From: an uncultured Alistipes sp.
Lineage (GTDB): Bacteria > Bacteroidota > Bacteroidia > Bacteroidales > Rikenellaceae
Assembly: GCA_905213895.1 (NCBI GenBank)
Contig: CAJMKE010000025.1
Span: 1 to 15,734, forward strand
Direction: 5' to 3'
Length of the DNA: 15,734 bases
The notes below the pieces were generated by a model, which saw only the letters and a list, made by a program, of their open reading frames with translations, searched no databases and was not told where the DNA came from. A program made the translations under genes and the position numbers. Positions 6,233-13,044 of the stretch are shown in pieces (the stretch's first letter is position 1; each line of letters begins with the position of its first letter).

Positions 6233-8122
6233 CTATTTCAATACATTCAATATTTCGTTTATGTCGGCGGTGGTTTTCAGCCGTTCGAGAACCTCTTCGT
6301 CTTCGAGAGCCTCGCTCACGCGCGCCAGCATCTCCAAATGTTCGTCGCCGACACCCGCGATGCCTATCACCAGTTGCGCCCGTTCGTCGCCGAACTCGAC
6401 ACCGTCGGGGAACTGAACCACGCTGATTCCCGTATGCTGCACCTTCGACTTGGCATCCGCCGTGCCGTGCGGAATCGCGACGCCGACCCCGAGGTAGGTC
6501 GTGGCGATTTTCTCGCGCTCGACCATCGCATCGACATATTCGGCGTCCACATATCCGTTCCCGGCGAGCAGGCGTCCCGCTTCGCGAATGGCAGTCCAGC
6601 GGTCGGCAGCCTTCGCACCGAGCAGGATGCACTTTTCGTTCAGAATCGGGAACTCGGTCGCCGCTGACTGCGTGTCGGCAGGCTTTTCGGCAACCGCTTC
6701 TTTCTGCACAGAAGCAGGCGTAGCGGCGATGCGGCTCAATCTGTCGTACAAATCGTCGAGGGCATTGTCTTGCAGGAAGTTGGAAATCTCGACGATTCGC
6801 GCATTCGGAGCGGACGCTATCGCCCGTTGGGCGAGAATGCTCTGGCACACGACGATGTCGGCATCGGAAGGAACGGCGTTCACCGACGAATTGGTAACGC
6901 TGACGGGCAATCCCAGCGGCTCTATGCGCTTGCGGAACCGCGTCGCGCCGAGCGCGCTCGACCCCATGCCTGCGTCGCAGGCGAAGACTATATGGCGGAC
7001 ATCGCCGAGCGGTTTTTCTGCGACGTTCGCGTTACGTTTCGCGGCGGCAGCGGCTTCCGCCTGACGCTTGTATGCGGGTTTGAACTTGTTCTCGGGCAGA
7101 GTCTCGTTGTCGCGCGACGCACGCCGCACGAAAGGTGCGGCGACGACAAACGACACGGCGGTCGCAATGACGACGCCGAGCAGGACGATGAACGTCTCGC
7201 CCTTCGGAGCCATCGCGAGTACCGAAATGATGCTGCCCGGGGATGCTGGGGCGATAAGTCCCGCGTCGAACAGCGAATAGAACATTATCGCGGCGGCGGA
7301 ACCGAATATCGGAGCGATAATCAGCACCGGACGCGCGAGGATATACGGAAAATAGATTTCGTGGATGCCGCCGAGAAACTGAATCAGGGCAGCACCGGGG
7401 GCGGAACTGCGTGCCGCACCGCTGCCGAACGCCCAATAGGCAAGCAGAACGCCGAAACCGGGACCGGGGTTGGTTTCGAGCAGGAACATTATCGATTCGC
7501 CGAACTCCTTCGCCTGCGCGATGCCTATCGGCGAGAAGATGCCGTGGTTGATGGCGTTATTGAGGAACATCACCTTCGCCGGCTCGACGAAAACGGAGAC
7601 GAGCGGCAGCAGATGACGCTCCATCATCGCCTCAACACCCGCGCTTAACAACATCGTAAGCGACGTAACGACACTGCCGATTGTGTAGTAGCCGAGTATG
7701 GCGAGCAGCATGCCGATGATGCCGACCGAAAAGTTATTGACGAGCATTTCGAATCCGGCACGTATGCGACCCTCGACGAGACGGTCGAACCGCTTCACGA
7801 CCCAGCCCGCCAGCGGACCGGCAATCATCGCGCCGATAAACATCGGCACGTCGCTGCCGACGATGACGCCCGATGTCGCGATAGCCGCCGCGACACCTCC
7901 GCGTGCGCCAGCGATATTGCTTCCCGCCGTGTATCCTATCAGCAGCGGCAGCAGGTAGGTGAGCATCGGTGCGACGAGTTCGCCCAGCCGCTCATTGGGC
8001 CACCAGCCGCTCGGAATGAACAATGCCGTGAGCAGACCCCATGCGATGAATGCGCCGATATTGGGCATCACCATCGAACTCAATGCCCTGCCGAAATTCT
8101 GTATTCTGTCCCTTGTTCCCAT
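6233..8122 (-). CDS. mtlA: PTS mannitol-type permease, EIICBA
   Basis: 629 residues, close to E. coli MtlA (637), with the same domain order. EIIC (about 1-335) is the membrane transporter, beginning GTRDRIQNFGRALSSMVMPN and carrying NNAINHG (His193) and GGIHEIYF (Glu255), typical of mannitol EIIC. EIIB (about 375-465) has the phosphorylated Cys382 in ACDAGMGSS. EIIA (about 492-629) has the active His552 in VAIPHGTADAK. An Ala/Lys-rich linker joins C to B. The protein imports and phosphorylates a hexitol, most likely mannitol; exact specificity is inferred from overall similarity. An in-frame ATG at 8239 would add 39 residues, but E. coli MtlA starts at the equivalent of 8122, and the likely promoter -7 box (8251-8244) is too close to 8239 for it to be used. 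No mtlD or mtlR is visible in the window. ptsH and ptsI follow downstream. Confidence 0.92.
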   Translation of the reverse strand: MGTRDRIQNFGRALSSMVMPNIGAFIAWGLLTALFIPSGWWPNERLGELVAPMLTYLLPLLIGYTAGSNIAGARGGVAAAIATSGVIVGSDVPMFIGAMIAGPLAGWVVKRFDRLVEGRIRAGFEMLVNNFSVGIIGMLLAILGYYTIGSVVTSLTMLLSAGVEAMMERHLLPLVSVFVEPAKVMFLNNAINHGIFSPIGIAQAKEFGESIMFLLETNPGPGFGVLLAYWAFGSGAARSSAPGAALIQFLGGIHEIYFPYILARPVLIIAPIFGSAAAIMFYSLFDAGLIAPASPGSIISVLAMAPKGETFIVLLGVVIATAVSFVVAAPFVRRASRDNETLPENKFKPAYKRQAEAAAAAKRNANVAEKPLGDVRHIVFACDAGMGSSALGATRFRKRIEPLGLPVSVTNSSVNAVPSDADIVVCQSILAQRAIASAPNARIVEISNFLQDNALDDLYDRLSRIAATPASVQKEAVAEKPADTQSAATEFPILNEKCILLGAKAADRWTAIREAGRLLAGNGYVDAEYVDAMVEREKIATTYLGVGVAIPHGTADAKSKVQHTGISVVQFPDGVEFGDERAQLVIGIAGVGDEHLEMLARVSEALEDEEVLERLKTTADINEILNVLK

Positions 8123-8251
8123 AACAACACAACATTTGGTTCGCCTCGCCGCAACACCCGTTCCGCCGATTGAAAACGGCGGCATCCGACACAGATTTGC
8201 AACTGCCATACCAGCGGAAGCGGCGCAGGCTGCGTACATTCAACAAATTTA
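8123..8251 (-). promoter_or_regulatory. mtlA promoter -7 box and leader with a stem-loop
   Basis: TAAATTTG on the minus strand (8251-8244) matches TAnnTTTG; no good TTTG is found 19-21 bases upstream, so this is a partial match. The predicted leader of about 115 bases contains CCGCCG (8182-8177) pairing with CGGCGG (8168-8163) around an 8-base loop. No Shine-Dalgarno precedes ATG 8122. Confidence 0.4.
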
Positions 8252-8314
8252 ATGTTTTTTTCGTTGCCCGTCGCATAATCCGAAACAAATAATGAGATTA
8301 TATCCGTTTTATCG

Positions 8315-8366
8315 AAGGTCCTTAACGACTTTAAGGACTTTAACGACCTTAAAGTCCTTAATGAGC
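8315..8366 (-). repeat. TTAA array with 9-nt period
   Basis: TTAACGACT, TTAAGGACT, TTAACGACC, TTAAAGTCC and TTAATGAGC lie at exact 9-base steps. Bases 8340-8366 are the perfect reverse complement of 3561-3587. It sits between the divergently transcribed mtlA and small-protein/phosphoesterase units. Confidence 0.85.
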
Positions 8367-8369
8367 CCT

Positions 8370-8501
8370 CTTCCGCTCGGGAAAATCAAAAGTTCTTTTG
8401 CTTTTCCACTCGCTTATTCGCAATTTGGCTGCGCCCAATATACTTCCGCTCGGCAATGCTCAAATAAATTTGGCATTCCCCTCGCTTATTCGTATATTTG
8501 T
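8370..8501 (+). repeat. Tandem duplicated promoter-hairpin element (two copies, 73-base period)
   Basis: Copy 1 (8370-8428) and copy 2 (8443-8501) both begin CTTCCGCTCGG and both contain CTCGCTTATTCG just before the -7 position. Between these anchors the sequence differs but still folds. Copy 1 pairs CAAAAG (8387-8392) with CTTTTG (8395-8400), plus AAAA/TTTT and GG/CC outside. Copy 2 pairs CAAAT (8461-8465) with ATTTG (8468-8472), plus AATGC (8455-8459) with GCATT (8473-8477) and GG/CC. In both, the -33 TTTG lies in the right arm. Copy 2 has a full promoter; copy 1 has a degenerate -7. Confidence 0.75.
8469..8500 (+). promoter_or_regulatory. Promoter of the small protein / phosphoesterase operon
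   Basis: TTTG (8469-8472), 20 bases, TATATTTG (8493-8500): a full match to the Bacteroidetes -33/-7 consensus. The predicted start is near 8507, about 18 bases before the small gene at 8525. The -33 box lies in the right arm of a hairpin or dyad that could serve as an operator. Confidence 0.8.
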
Positions 8502-8524
8502 AAACAAACCTAAAACAAAAAACT

Positions 8525-8689
8525 ATGACACTGAAATTGCATACGCCGAAAGGCAGCCACTACATCTCGCCCGACATAAGGAGGGTCGGGTGCCGTATCG
8601 AAAACGGATACGGCAAAAGTTCGTCGACCGGAGGCGACATCGACGACCCTACATTCGAAAATGAGAACGACGATTTCTGGGGCAACTAA
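8525..8689 (+). CDS. Small acidic-tailed protein, 54 residues, upstream of a lipoprotein gene
   Basis: ATG 8525 to TAA 8689. It begins MTLKLHTPKGSHYISPDIRR and has an acidic C-terminal half ending DDFWGN. There is no signal peptide or membrane segment. It lies just after a consensus promoter and 16 bases before the phosphoesterase gene, which supports real translation. The second small gene of this window (15163-15008) has the same outline: a Tyr-x-x-Pro-x-Ile segment, a Glu-x-Gly about 10 residues later, a Ser/Gly stretch, an acidic tail, and Trp at or near the end. I recall short proteins of this style as frequent hypothetical proteins in Bacteroidales but know no function. It could be a peptide product, a chaperone-like partner or a regulatory leader peptide. 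Confidence 0.65.
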   Translation: MTLKLHTPKGSHYISPDIRRVGCRIENGYGKSSSTGGDIDDPTFENENDDFWGN

Positions 8690-8691
8690 AC

Positions 8692-8698
8692 GGGAGGA
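8692..8698 (+). promoter_or_regulatory. Shine-Dalgarno-like site before the phosphoesterase gene
   Basis: GGGAGGA lies 7 bases before ATG 8706. This decides the start over the in-frame ATG at 8661, which overlaps the small gene. Such a clear SD is unusual beside the other genes in the window, which show none. Confidence 0.6.
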
Positions 8699-8705
8699 TA
8701 CGACA

Positions 8706-11700
8706 ATGAAAAGACATCTTTACTCGATAGCCGCAACGTTCGCGGCACTCGCACTCTGTTCGTGTTCCTCTTTCGAGGAGGAAGCCGTAACCATCGGCAA
8801 CGGCAATTCCGAAACCGACGGCATATACTCGTTCCGTGCCGAAATGGCGACTTCCGACAGCCGCGCCGGAATCGACGGTTCGAACTCCGTCTGGGAGGAG
8901 GGCGACGATTTGAGCATAATAAAATTCGCGAACGGGCAAACCGCGCCCGAACTCGTCAGAGCCGCAGTTAGAAAAGGTTCGCTGTCGACGGACGGACGCT
9001 CGGCGATATTCGACTGCGAAAGCCCTATCGACTCCGAAGCGGAGCAGTACGCCATATATCCGTATCTGCCGACCGCAACCGGCGATGATTTCGCGGCAGG
9101 AAGCGAAGGTGCGCGGACATTCGCCATAGCACTGCCGAACCAGACTTGGAACGAAAGAGGTTTCCGCTACCCGATTCTGCTCGGGCAGTGGTCGAGGGAT
9201 AACGACAGGTTCTCGTTCCGCAACCCGCTCACGGTATTGAATATAACTCTCAAAAAGCCTGCATCCGTCGACGGCGGACTGCATCTGGGCAACATCGTCG
9301 TGCGCGGAAACGACAATGAAAAGATGTGGGGTGCAGCCGAAATCGCAATGCCCGGCGGCACGCTCGGCTTTACAGCCGATGCACTCGACGCCGCCACGCT
9401 CGACTGCGGGAATGCCGAAATCACCACAGAGGGAACGGAATTCTGCATCTGTATCGCTCCGCAGAACTACCGCAAGGGTCTGACTTTCGCATTCGTAACC
9501 GATGCGGGAACGATGATGGCGACAGTGAAGGAATCGGGCTTGGACTATTCGGCAAAGGCAAATCATGTGATTGCGCTGCCGCCGATAGAATTCACCCGCG
9601 ACACGAGCGGCATATCGACAGCCGTAGTACGCGCGACGGACACGACGATTGCCGTCGGCTGGACGGTAACTCCGTCGAACGTGCAGTATCTCGCCGAGAT
9701 GATGCCGAACAGCGCATACGACTACACGACCGACATCGCAAAGAGATACAAAATCGAACTGTACGAAGATATCGACTGCAAAAACATGGTCGTCGGCTGG
9801 ACGGTTAACGACTCGTCCAATTCGACGAATCTCGCCAAATACAAGAAGGATTATCCGCCGCGGTTCATATTCACCGACCTGAAACCGCAGACGACCTATT
9901 ATCTTATAGTCCGCAATCTGACCGACAACGTGTCGATGCAATACCCTGCCGCCGTCGCCACGACCGCTCCCGCATTCACGGGACAAATCGCATCCTCCAA
10001 TCCGTCGGTGGGCGACGTGATTCTGTTCGAGAATTTCGACAAGAATCTGTGGGGCGGAGATTTGCCGGCACGCGCACCGGGTTACTCCCGCACCGACCGC
10101 AGCAAAGCGACAGAACTCTACACGGCAAGAGGCGACAATCCCGACCAGACCGACAGCAACTACTACACGAGCGAGGCAGGGACCGAAATCGGTCTGTTCA
10201 ACACATTGAAAGGCGTCGTACCCGCCATGGGACTCGACGAGTGGGGATGGATAGCCGACGACAACAAGACGGGCTGCATACTTTCGCGCGCAGGATATCT
10301 GAAAATCGGAGCCAGCAGCAAGCATGCATCGCTCATCACGCCGCAACTCGGCGCGCTCGCCGGAAAAGCCGCCGTCCGCGTTACGTTCAAAGCCTGTCCT
10401 TACGGAGCGACGACCATTACGGAAGCCGAAAAAGCGGTAGCCGTCAAGGTGTTCAACGACACGTCGATAGATGCCGCATCGCACCGGATAACCAAATATA
10501 CCGAAGGCGACATTGCGACGCTCACGCTCGAAGGCGACCAATGCACGTGGAAAGAGTATTCGGTGGTACTCGAAGATGTCGAGCCGACATCGCGTATAGC
10601 GTTCTGCGGCAACCGCGCCGGAACCGGCGTACAGAGCCGTTTCCATATCGACGACATCCGCATCTCTGTCGAGAGCGTCAGCGACAATCTGCGCATCTGC
10701 ACCGGACACGTCAAGGATACCGCCGGACAGCCCGTAGCAGGCGTCTGCGTAACCGACGGCTTCAACGTCGTAAAGACCGATGCCGGCGGAGCGTATTCGA
10801 TAGGTATAAACGAGGATGCGGAGTTCATCTACTACACCGTTCCGGCAGAATACGAGGTGAACTACAACGACAAGGGCTACCCGTCATTCTACGCGCCGAT
10901 AGTCGCCTCGACCGATGTCTACGACTTCACCCTTTCGCCGCTCGCCGGCGGGAAACAGACCGAATGGACGCTGTGCTGCATGGCTGACCCGCAGGTCAAG
11001 AACCGGTTGTGCGTCGACCGGTTTCTGAACGAAACCGCAAAAGACCTCAAATCGACTCTGCCTTCCCGCAAGAACGTTTACGGCATCGCCCTCGGCGACA
11101 TCCTGTGGAACAGCAACGCGACGATGTGGGCGGACATGTATTCGGCAATGTCATACGCCAACACCGGCGCACACTTCTTCGCCGTAATGGGCAATCACGA
11201 CTGGTACTCGTCGGACACCGATTCCGCACCTTCGGACGCTCGGTTCAAGGGTTATTTCGGACCTACGCGGTTCTCGTTCGACCGCGGCGACGTACACGTC
11301 GTAGGCATGAACAACGTAATAGCCAACGGTACGGGCGGCGGATGCTCGGGCGGCTTCACGCGGCAGGAATATTCATGGCTGACCAAGGATTTGGCAAACG
11401 TCGACAAGAACAAATGCATCGTTCTCTGCTGCCACATCCCGTTCCGCACCGGAAAGGCGGGAACATATCACTCCGAGTACTACAACGAAACGCTGAATCT
11501 GCTGTCGCAGTTCGCGAAAGCGTACATACTCATCGGACACTCGCACTACAACTACCACCATTTCCACACCAAAAACGGCAAGGAGATTCGCGAAATCATC
11601 CACACGGCGGCATGCGGACTGTTCTGGCAGGTCAAATGTTGCAGCGACGGTTCGCCGTCGGGATACGGGCTGTATGAATTCAACGGTGCGGACATAGCGA

Positions 11701-12233
11701 ATTTCGTCATGAAGCACTGCGAATACGATGCCGACTATCAGATTCGCGCCTACGACGGTTCGGAGCGCATAGCCGGACAATACGTCAATCCGTACTCGTG
11801 GGATTACGAAAAAGGCTATATCGTGGCGAACGTATTCAATGCCGACAAGAACTGGAAAGTCGAACTGTACCAGAACGGAACGTTCGTATGCAACATGGCG
11901 GCGATTACCGGTTCCGACACCCGCACTCCGACGTCGATGAACATTTCATCCACATCCGCCGCCACGATAGGCAACAACCGCGACTGGTGGCTATGGTATC
12001 AGACCGTAGACCCGCATTGGGACAAGACCTGCCGCGACGGGCTGGGATGGCGCGGTCGCCCGACCGACAATTCGTACCAGAAGACGTCGGCGCACCTTTA
12101 CAAAGGCAAATTGCGCACGGTGCCGACCGACATGTCCGCCGCCGATTTCGAGGTTCGCGCGACAGACCCTTACGGCAATGTCTACAAATGCACAAAACTG
12201 ACCTCCTATACCGAAAGGGAGGCTTGGAGATAA
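8706..12233 (+). CDS. Surface lipoprotein with fimbrillin-like N-terminus and calcineurin-like phosphoesterase
   Basis: 1175 residues. Lipoprotein signal peptide with lipobox LCSC and predicted lipidated Cys20. Domains by eye: fimbrillin-like about 36-300; FnIII-like about 302-420; a jelly-roll-like domain starting LFENFDKNLWGGD, about 438-655; an N-terminal phosphoesterase-associated domain (Metallophos_N type) with TGHVKDTAGQPVAGV, about 660-745; the metallophosphoesterase, about 755-985; and a Metallophos_C-like tail to about 1165. Metal-site motifs: ADPQ (Asp761), GDILWN (Asp798), GNHD (Asn830, His831, Asp832), CCHIPF (His910) and GHSH (His945, His947). The first motif has Gln where many relatives have His. 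The substrate is unknown; a phosphodiester or phosphomonoester at the cell surface is inferred. It is the second gene after the 54-residue small protein and ends in a strong terminator. Its N-terminal module resembles that of the BspA-like protein at 13045-14979. Confidence 0.85.
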   Translation: MKRHLYSIAATFAALALCSCSSFEEEAVTIGNGNSETDGIYSFRAEMATSDSRAGIDGSNSVWEEGDDLSIIKFANGQTAPELVRAAVRKGSLSTDGRSAIFDCESPIDSEAEQYAIYPYLPTATGDDFAAGSEGARTFAIALPNQTWNERGFRYPILLGQWSRDNDRFSFRNPLTVLNITLKKPASVDGGLHLGNIVVRGNDNEKMWGAAEIAMPGGTLGFTADALDAATLDCGNAEITTEGTEFCICIAPQNYRKGLTFAFVTDAGTMMATVKESGLDYSAKANHVIALPPIEFTRDTSGISTAVVRATDTTIAVGWTVTPSNVQYLAEMMPNSAYDYTTDIAKRYKIELYEDIDCKNMVVGWTVNDSSNSTNLAKYKKDYPPRFIFTDLKPQTTYYLIVRNLTDNVSMQYPAAVATTAPAFTGQIASSNPSVGDVILFENFDKNLWGGDLPARAPGYSRTDRSKATELYTARGDNPDQTDSNYYTSEAGTEIGLFNTLKGVVPAMGLDEWGWIADDNKTGCILSRAGYLKIGASSKHASLITPQLGALAGKAAVRVTFKACPYGATTITEAEKAVAVKVFNDTSIDAASHRITKYTEGDIATLTLEGDQCTWKEYSVVLEDVEPTSRIAFCGNRAGTGVQSRFHIDDIRISVESVSDNLRICTGHVKDTAGQPVAGVCVTDGFNVVKTDAGGAYSIGINEDAEFIYYTVPAEYEVNYNDKGYPSFYAPIVASTDVYDFTLSPLAGGKQTEWTLCCMADPQVKNRLCVDRFLNETAKDLKSTLPSRKNVYGIALGDILWNSNATMWADMYSAMSYANTGAHFFAVMGNHDWYSSDTDSAPSDARFKGYFGPTRFSFDRGDVHVVGMNNVIANGTGGGCSGGFTRQEYSWLTKDLANVDKNKCIVLCCHIPFRTGKAGTYHSEYYNETLNLLSQFAKAYILIGHSHYNYHHFHTKNGKEIREIIHTAACGLFWQVKCCSDGSPSGYGLYEFNGADIANFVMKHCEYDADYQIRAYDGSERIAGQYVNPYSWDYEKGYIVANVFNADKNWKVELYQNGTFVCNMAAITGSDTRTPTSMNISSTSAATIGNNRDWWLWYQTVDPHWDKTCRDGLGWRGRPTDNSYQKTSAHLYKGKLRTVPTDMSAADFEVRATDPYGNVYKCTKLTSYTEREAWR

Positions 12234-12242
12234 ATTCCGGCG

Positions 12243-12297
12243 AAACGAGGCTCGAAGAATTTGGTAATGATGCCAAAAATTTCGAGCCTCGTTTTTC
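12243..12297. terminator. Bidirectional terminator shared by the phosphoesterase gene and the small gene at 12296
   Basis: AAACGAGGCTCGAA (12243-12256) pairs perfectly with TTCGAGCCTCGTTT (12281-12294), with a further TTGG/CCAA pairing in the loop region. On the + strand it ends in TTTTT. The T-run overlaps the minus-strand stop codon at 12296-12298. Confidence 0.85.
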
Positions 12298-12553
12298 ATA
12301 CATTGAGCGAATAAGCGAAGTCGCGCAACTCGTCGCGCGTTGAGAGCCTGACATATCTGAAATCGGGAGGCAGCGCGACCCACGATTCGAAATCGCGCAG
12401 ATTCGTCGTCATTGCCTCCAAAAATATCGTCCCGTTTTCGAGCCGCTTGTCGAACAGCCCCCAGAGCGACGTTTCGGGACTGCACTCCTCGTCAGTCCTG
12501 CTGAACAGATAGACATCGCCGCAATGGAACGGATAATCGTCTGTGATATTCAT
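12296..12553 (-). CDS. Small hypothetical protein, 85 residues
   Basis: I do not recognise this protein. It starts MNITDDYPFHCGDVYLFSRT and ends RDELRDFAYSLNV. It is acidic, rich in aromatic residues, and has no signal peptide or membrane segment. A TTG nine codons upstream (12580) is a possible alternative start, but ATG 12553 fits the promoter position better. It is convergent with the phosphoesterase gene and shares its terminator. A plausible promoter lies just upstream at 12578-12609. Coding status rests on the intact frame, promoter and terminator. Confidence 0.6.
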   Translation of the reverse strand: MNITDDYPFHCGDVYLFSRTDEECSPETSLWGLFDKRLENGTIFLEAMTTNLRDFESWVALPPDFRYVRLSTRDELRDFAYSLNV

Positions 12554-12577
12554 AAAATCGCACGTTAAATCATATTG

Positions 12578-12609
12578 CAAATATGCATTTATCCCGCGAA
12601 ATATGCAAT
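12578..12609 (-). promoter_or_regulatory. Promoter-like site for the 85-residue gene
   Basis: On the minus strand: ATTG (12609-12606), 20 bases, CATATTTG (12585-12578), each one mismatch from the TTTG/TAnnTTTG consensus. It lies about 25 bases before ATG 12553. The octamer GCATATTT occurs twice here, 20 bases apart. Confidence 0.4.
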
Positions 12610-12794
12610 ACCGCCGATATCGTCATCCGTTCGATTTATGTTCGGATAAGTTTGAAATAGTATTTTCGGGCAGCCGCGCTGCGTTTTTTCGGAAATTTCC
12701 GACGAATTTCGTGTAAATCCATACCGTATTTTACACCTTCCCCAAACGACGCCCTCGGACGGACGGCTGAATTCGGACAGTCCGCCGACCCAAA

Positions 12795-12850
12795 AGTCTT
12801 TAAGGGCTTTAACGACCCTAATGACCTTAAAGCCGTTAATGATATTAGAG
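12795..12850 (-). repeat. TTAA array with 9-nt period
   Basis: TTAAGGGCT, TTAACGACC, CTAATGACC, TTAAAGCCG, TTAATGATA and TTAGAGAGG follow in 9-base steps. Confidence 0.8.
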
Positions 12851-12901
12851 AGGGCTGGCAATTCACCCACTCTCACAGCCTTTTGTCTGCCGCTGTCCAC
12901 C

Positions 12902-12952
12902 GACCTTAAAGTCTTTAAGGACTTTAACGACCCTATCGCCACTAATGTCCTC
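12902..12952 (-). repeat. TTAA array with 9-nt period
   Basis: TTAAAGTCT, TTAAGGACT, TTAACGACC, CTATCGCCA and CTAATGTCC lie at 9-base steps. Its degenerate end matches those at 4190 and 4036. Confidence 0.8.
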
Positions 12953-12960
12953 TTCCCTCT

Positions 12961-12998
12961 CAAAAAAACTCCGCGCAGACTTCACCAGCCTGCGCGGA
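12961..12998 (-). terminator. Rho-independent terminator of the BspA-like operon
   Basis: On the minus strand TCCGCGCAG (12998-12990) pairs with CTGCGCGGA (12978-12970) around an 11-base loop, followed by G and seven T (12968-12962). It lies about 47 bases after the stop at 13045. Confidence 0.9.
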
Positions 12999-13044
12999 TA
13001 TGACGGAATCTCCGCCAAAAATCCTATTCGGTCTCGACTTTCTT

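Larger units (their letters stand above)
12586..13044. other. Repeat-rich intergenic region, no coding sequence seen
   Basis: Contents: a short GCAGC/GCTGC hairpin (12670-12682) followed by TTTTTT on the + strand; a 14-base perfect palindrome TCGGAAATTTCCGA (12689-12702); two TTAA arrays (12795 and 12902); and the terminator of the BspA-like gene (12961-12998). The open frame spanning this region on the minus strand is a translation of the repeats. Confidence 0.6.

Noticed and set aside
8123..8239. 39-residue N-terminal extension of MtlA from ATG 8239
   Set aside because: The added residues include a GC-rich stem-loop and do not resemble MtlA; the homologous start is at 8122, and the -7 box at 8251-8244 would start transcription at or after 8239.
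8292..8513. 73-codon open frame before the small gene
   Set aside because: It is a translation of the TTAA array and the duplicated promoter element (TLRTLTTLKSL, then FPLAYS twice); non-coding explanations are better.
8649..10709. 686-codon open frame on the minus strand, opposite the phosphoesterase gene
   Set aside because: It is fully antisense to the N-terminal half of a clear lipoprotein gene; its composition (many Arg, Cys, Val, Asp in scattered order) shows no domain, and GC-rich genes often leave such open antisense frames.
12647..12654. Plus-strand promoter at TAAGTTTG
   Set aside because: The -7 box is a full match but there is no TTTG-like box 19-21 bases upstream and no plus-strand gene downstream.
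12589..12963. 124-codon minus-strand open frame between the small gene and the BspA-like gene
   Set aside because: It translates two TTAA arrays and palindromes (KVLKDF-like strings), overlaps the terminator, and resembles no protein family.
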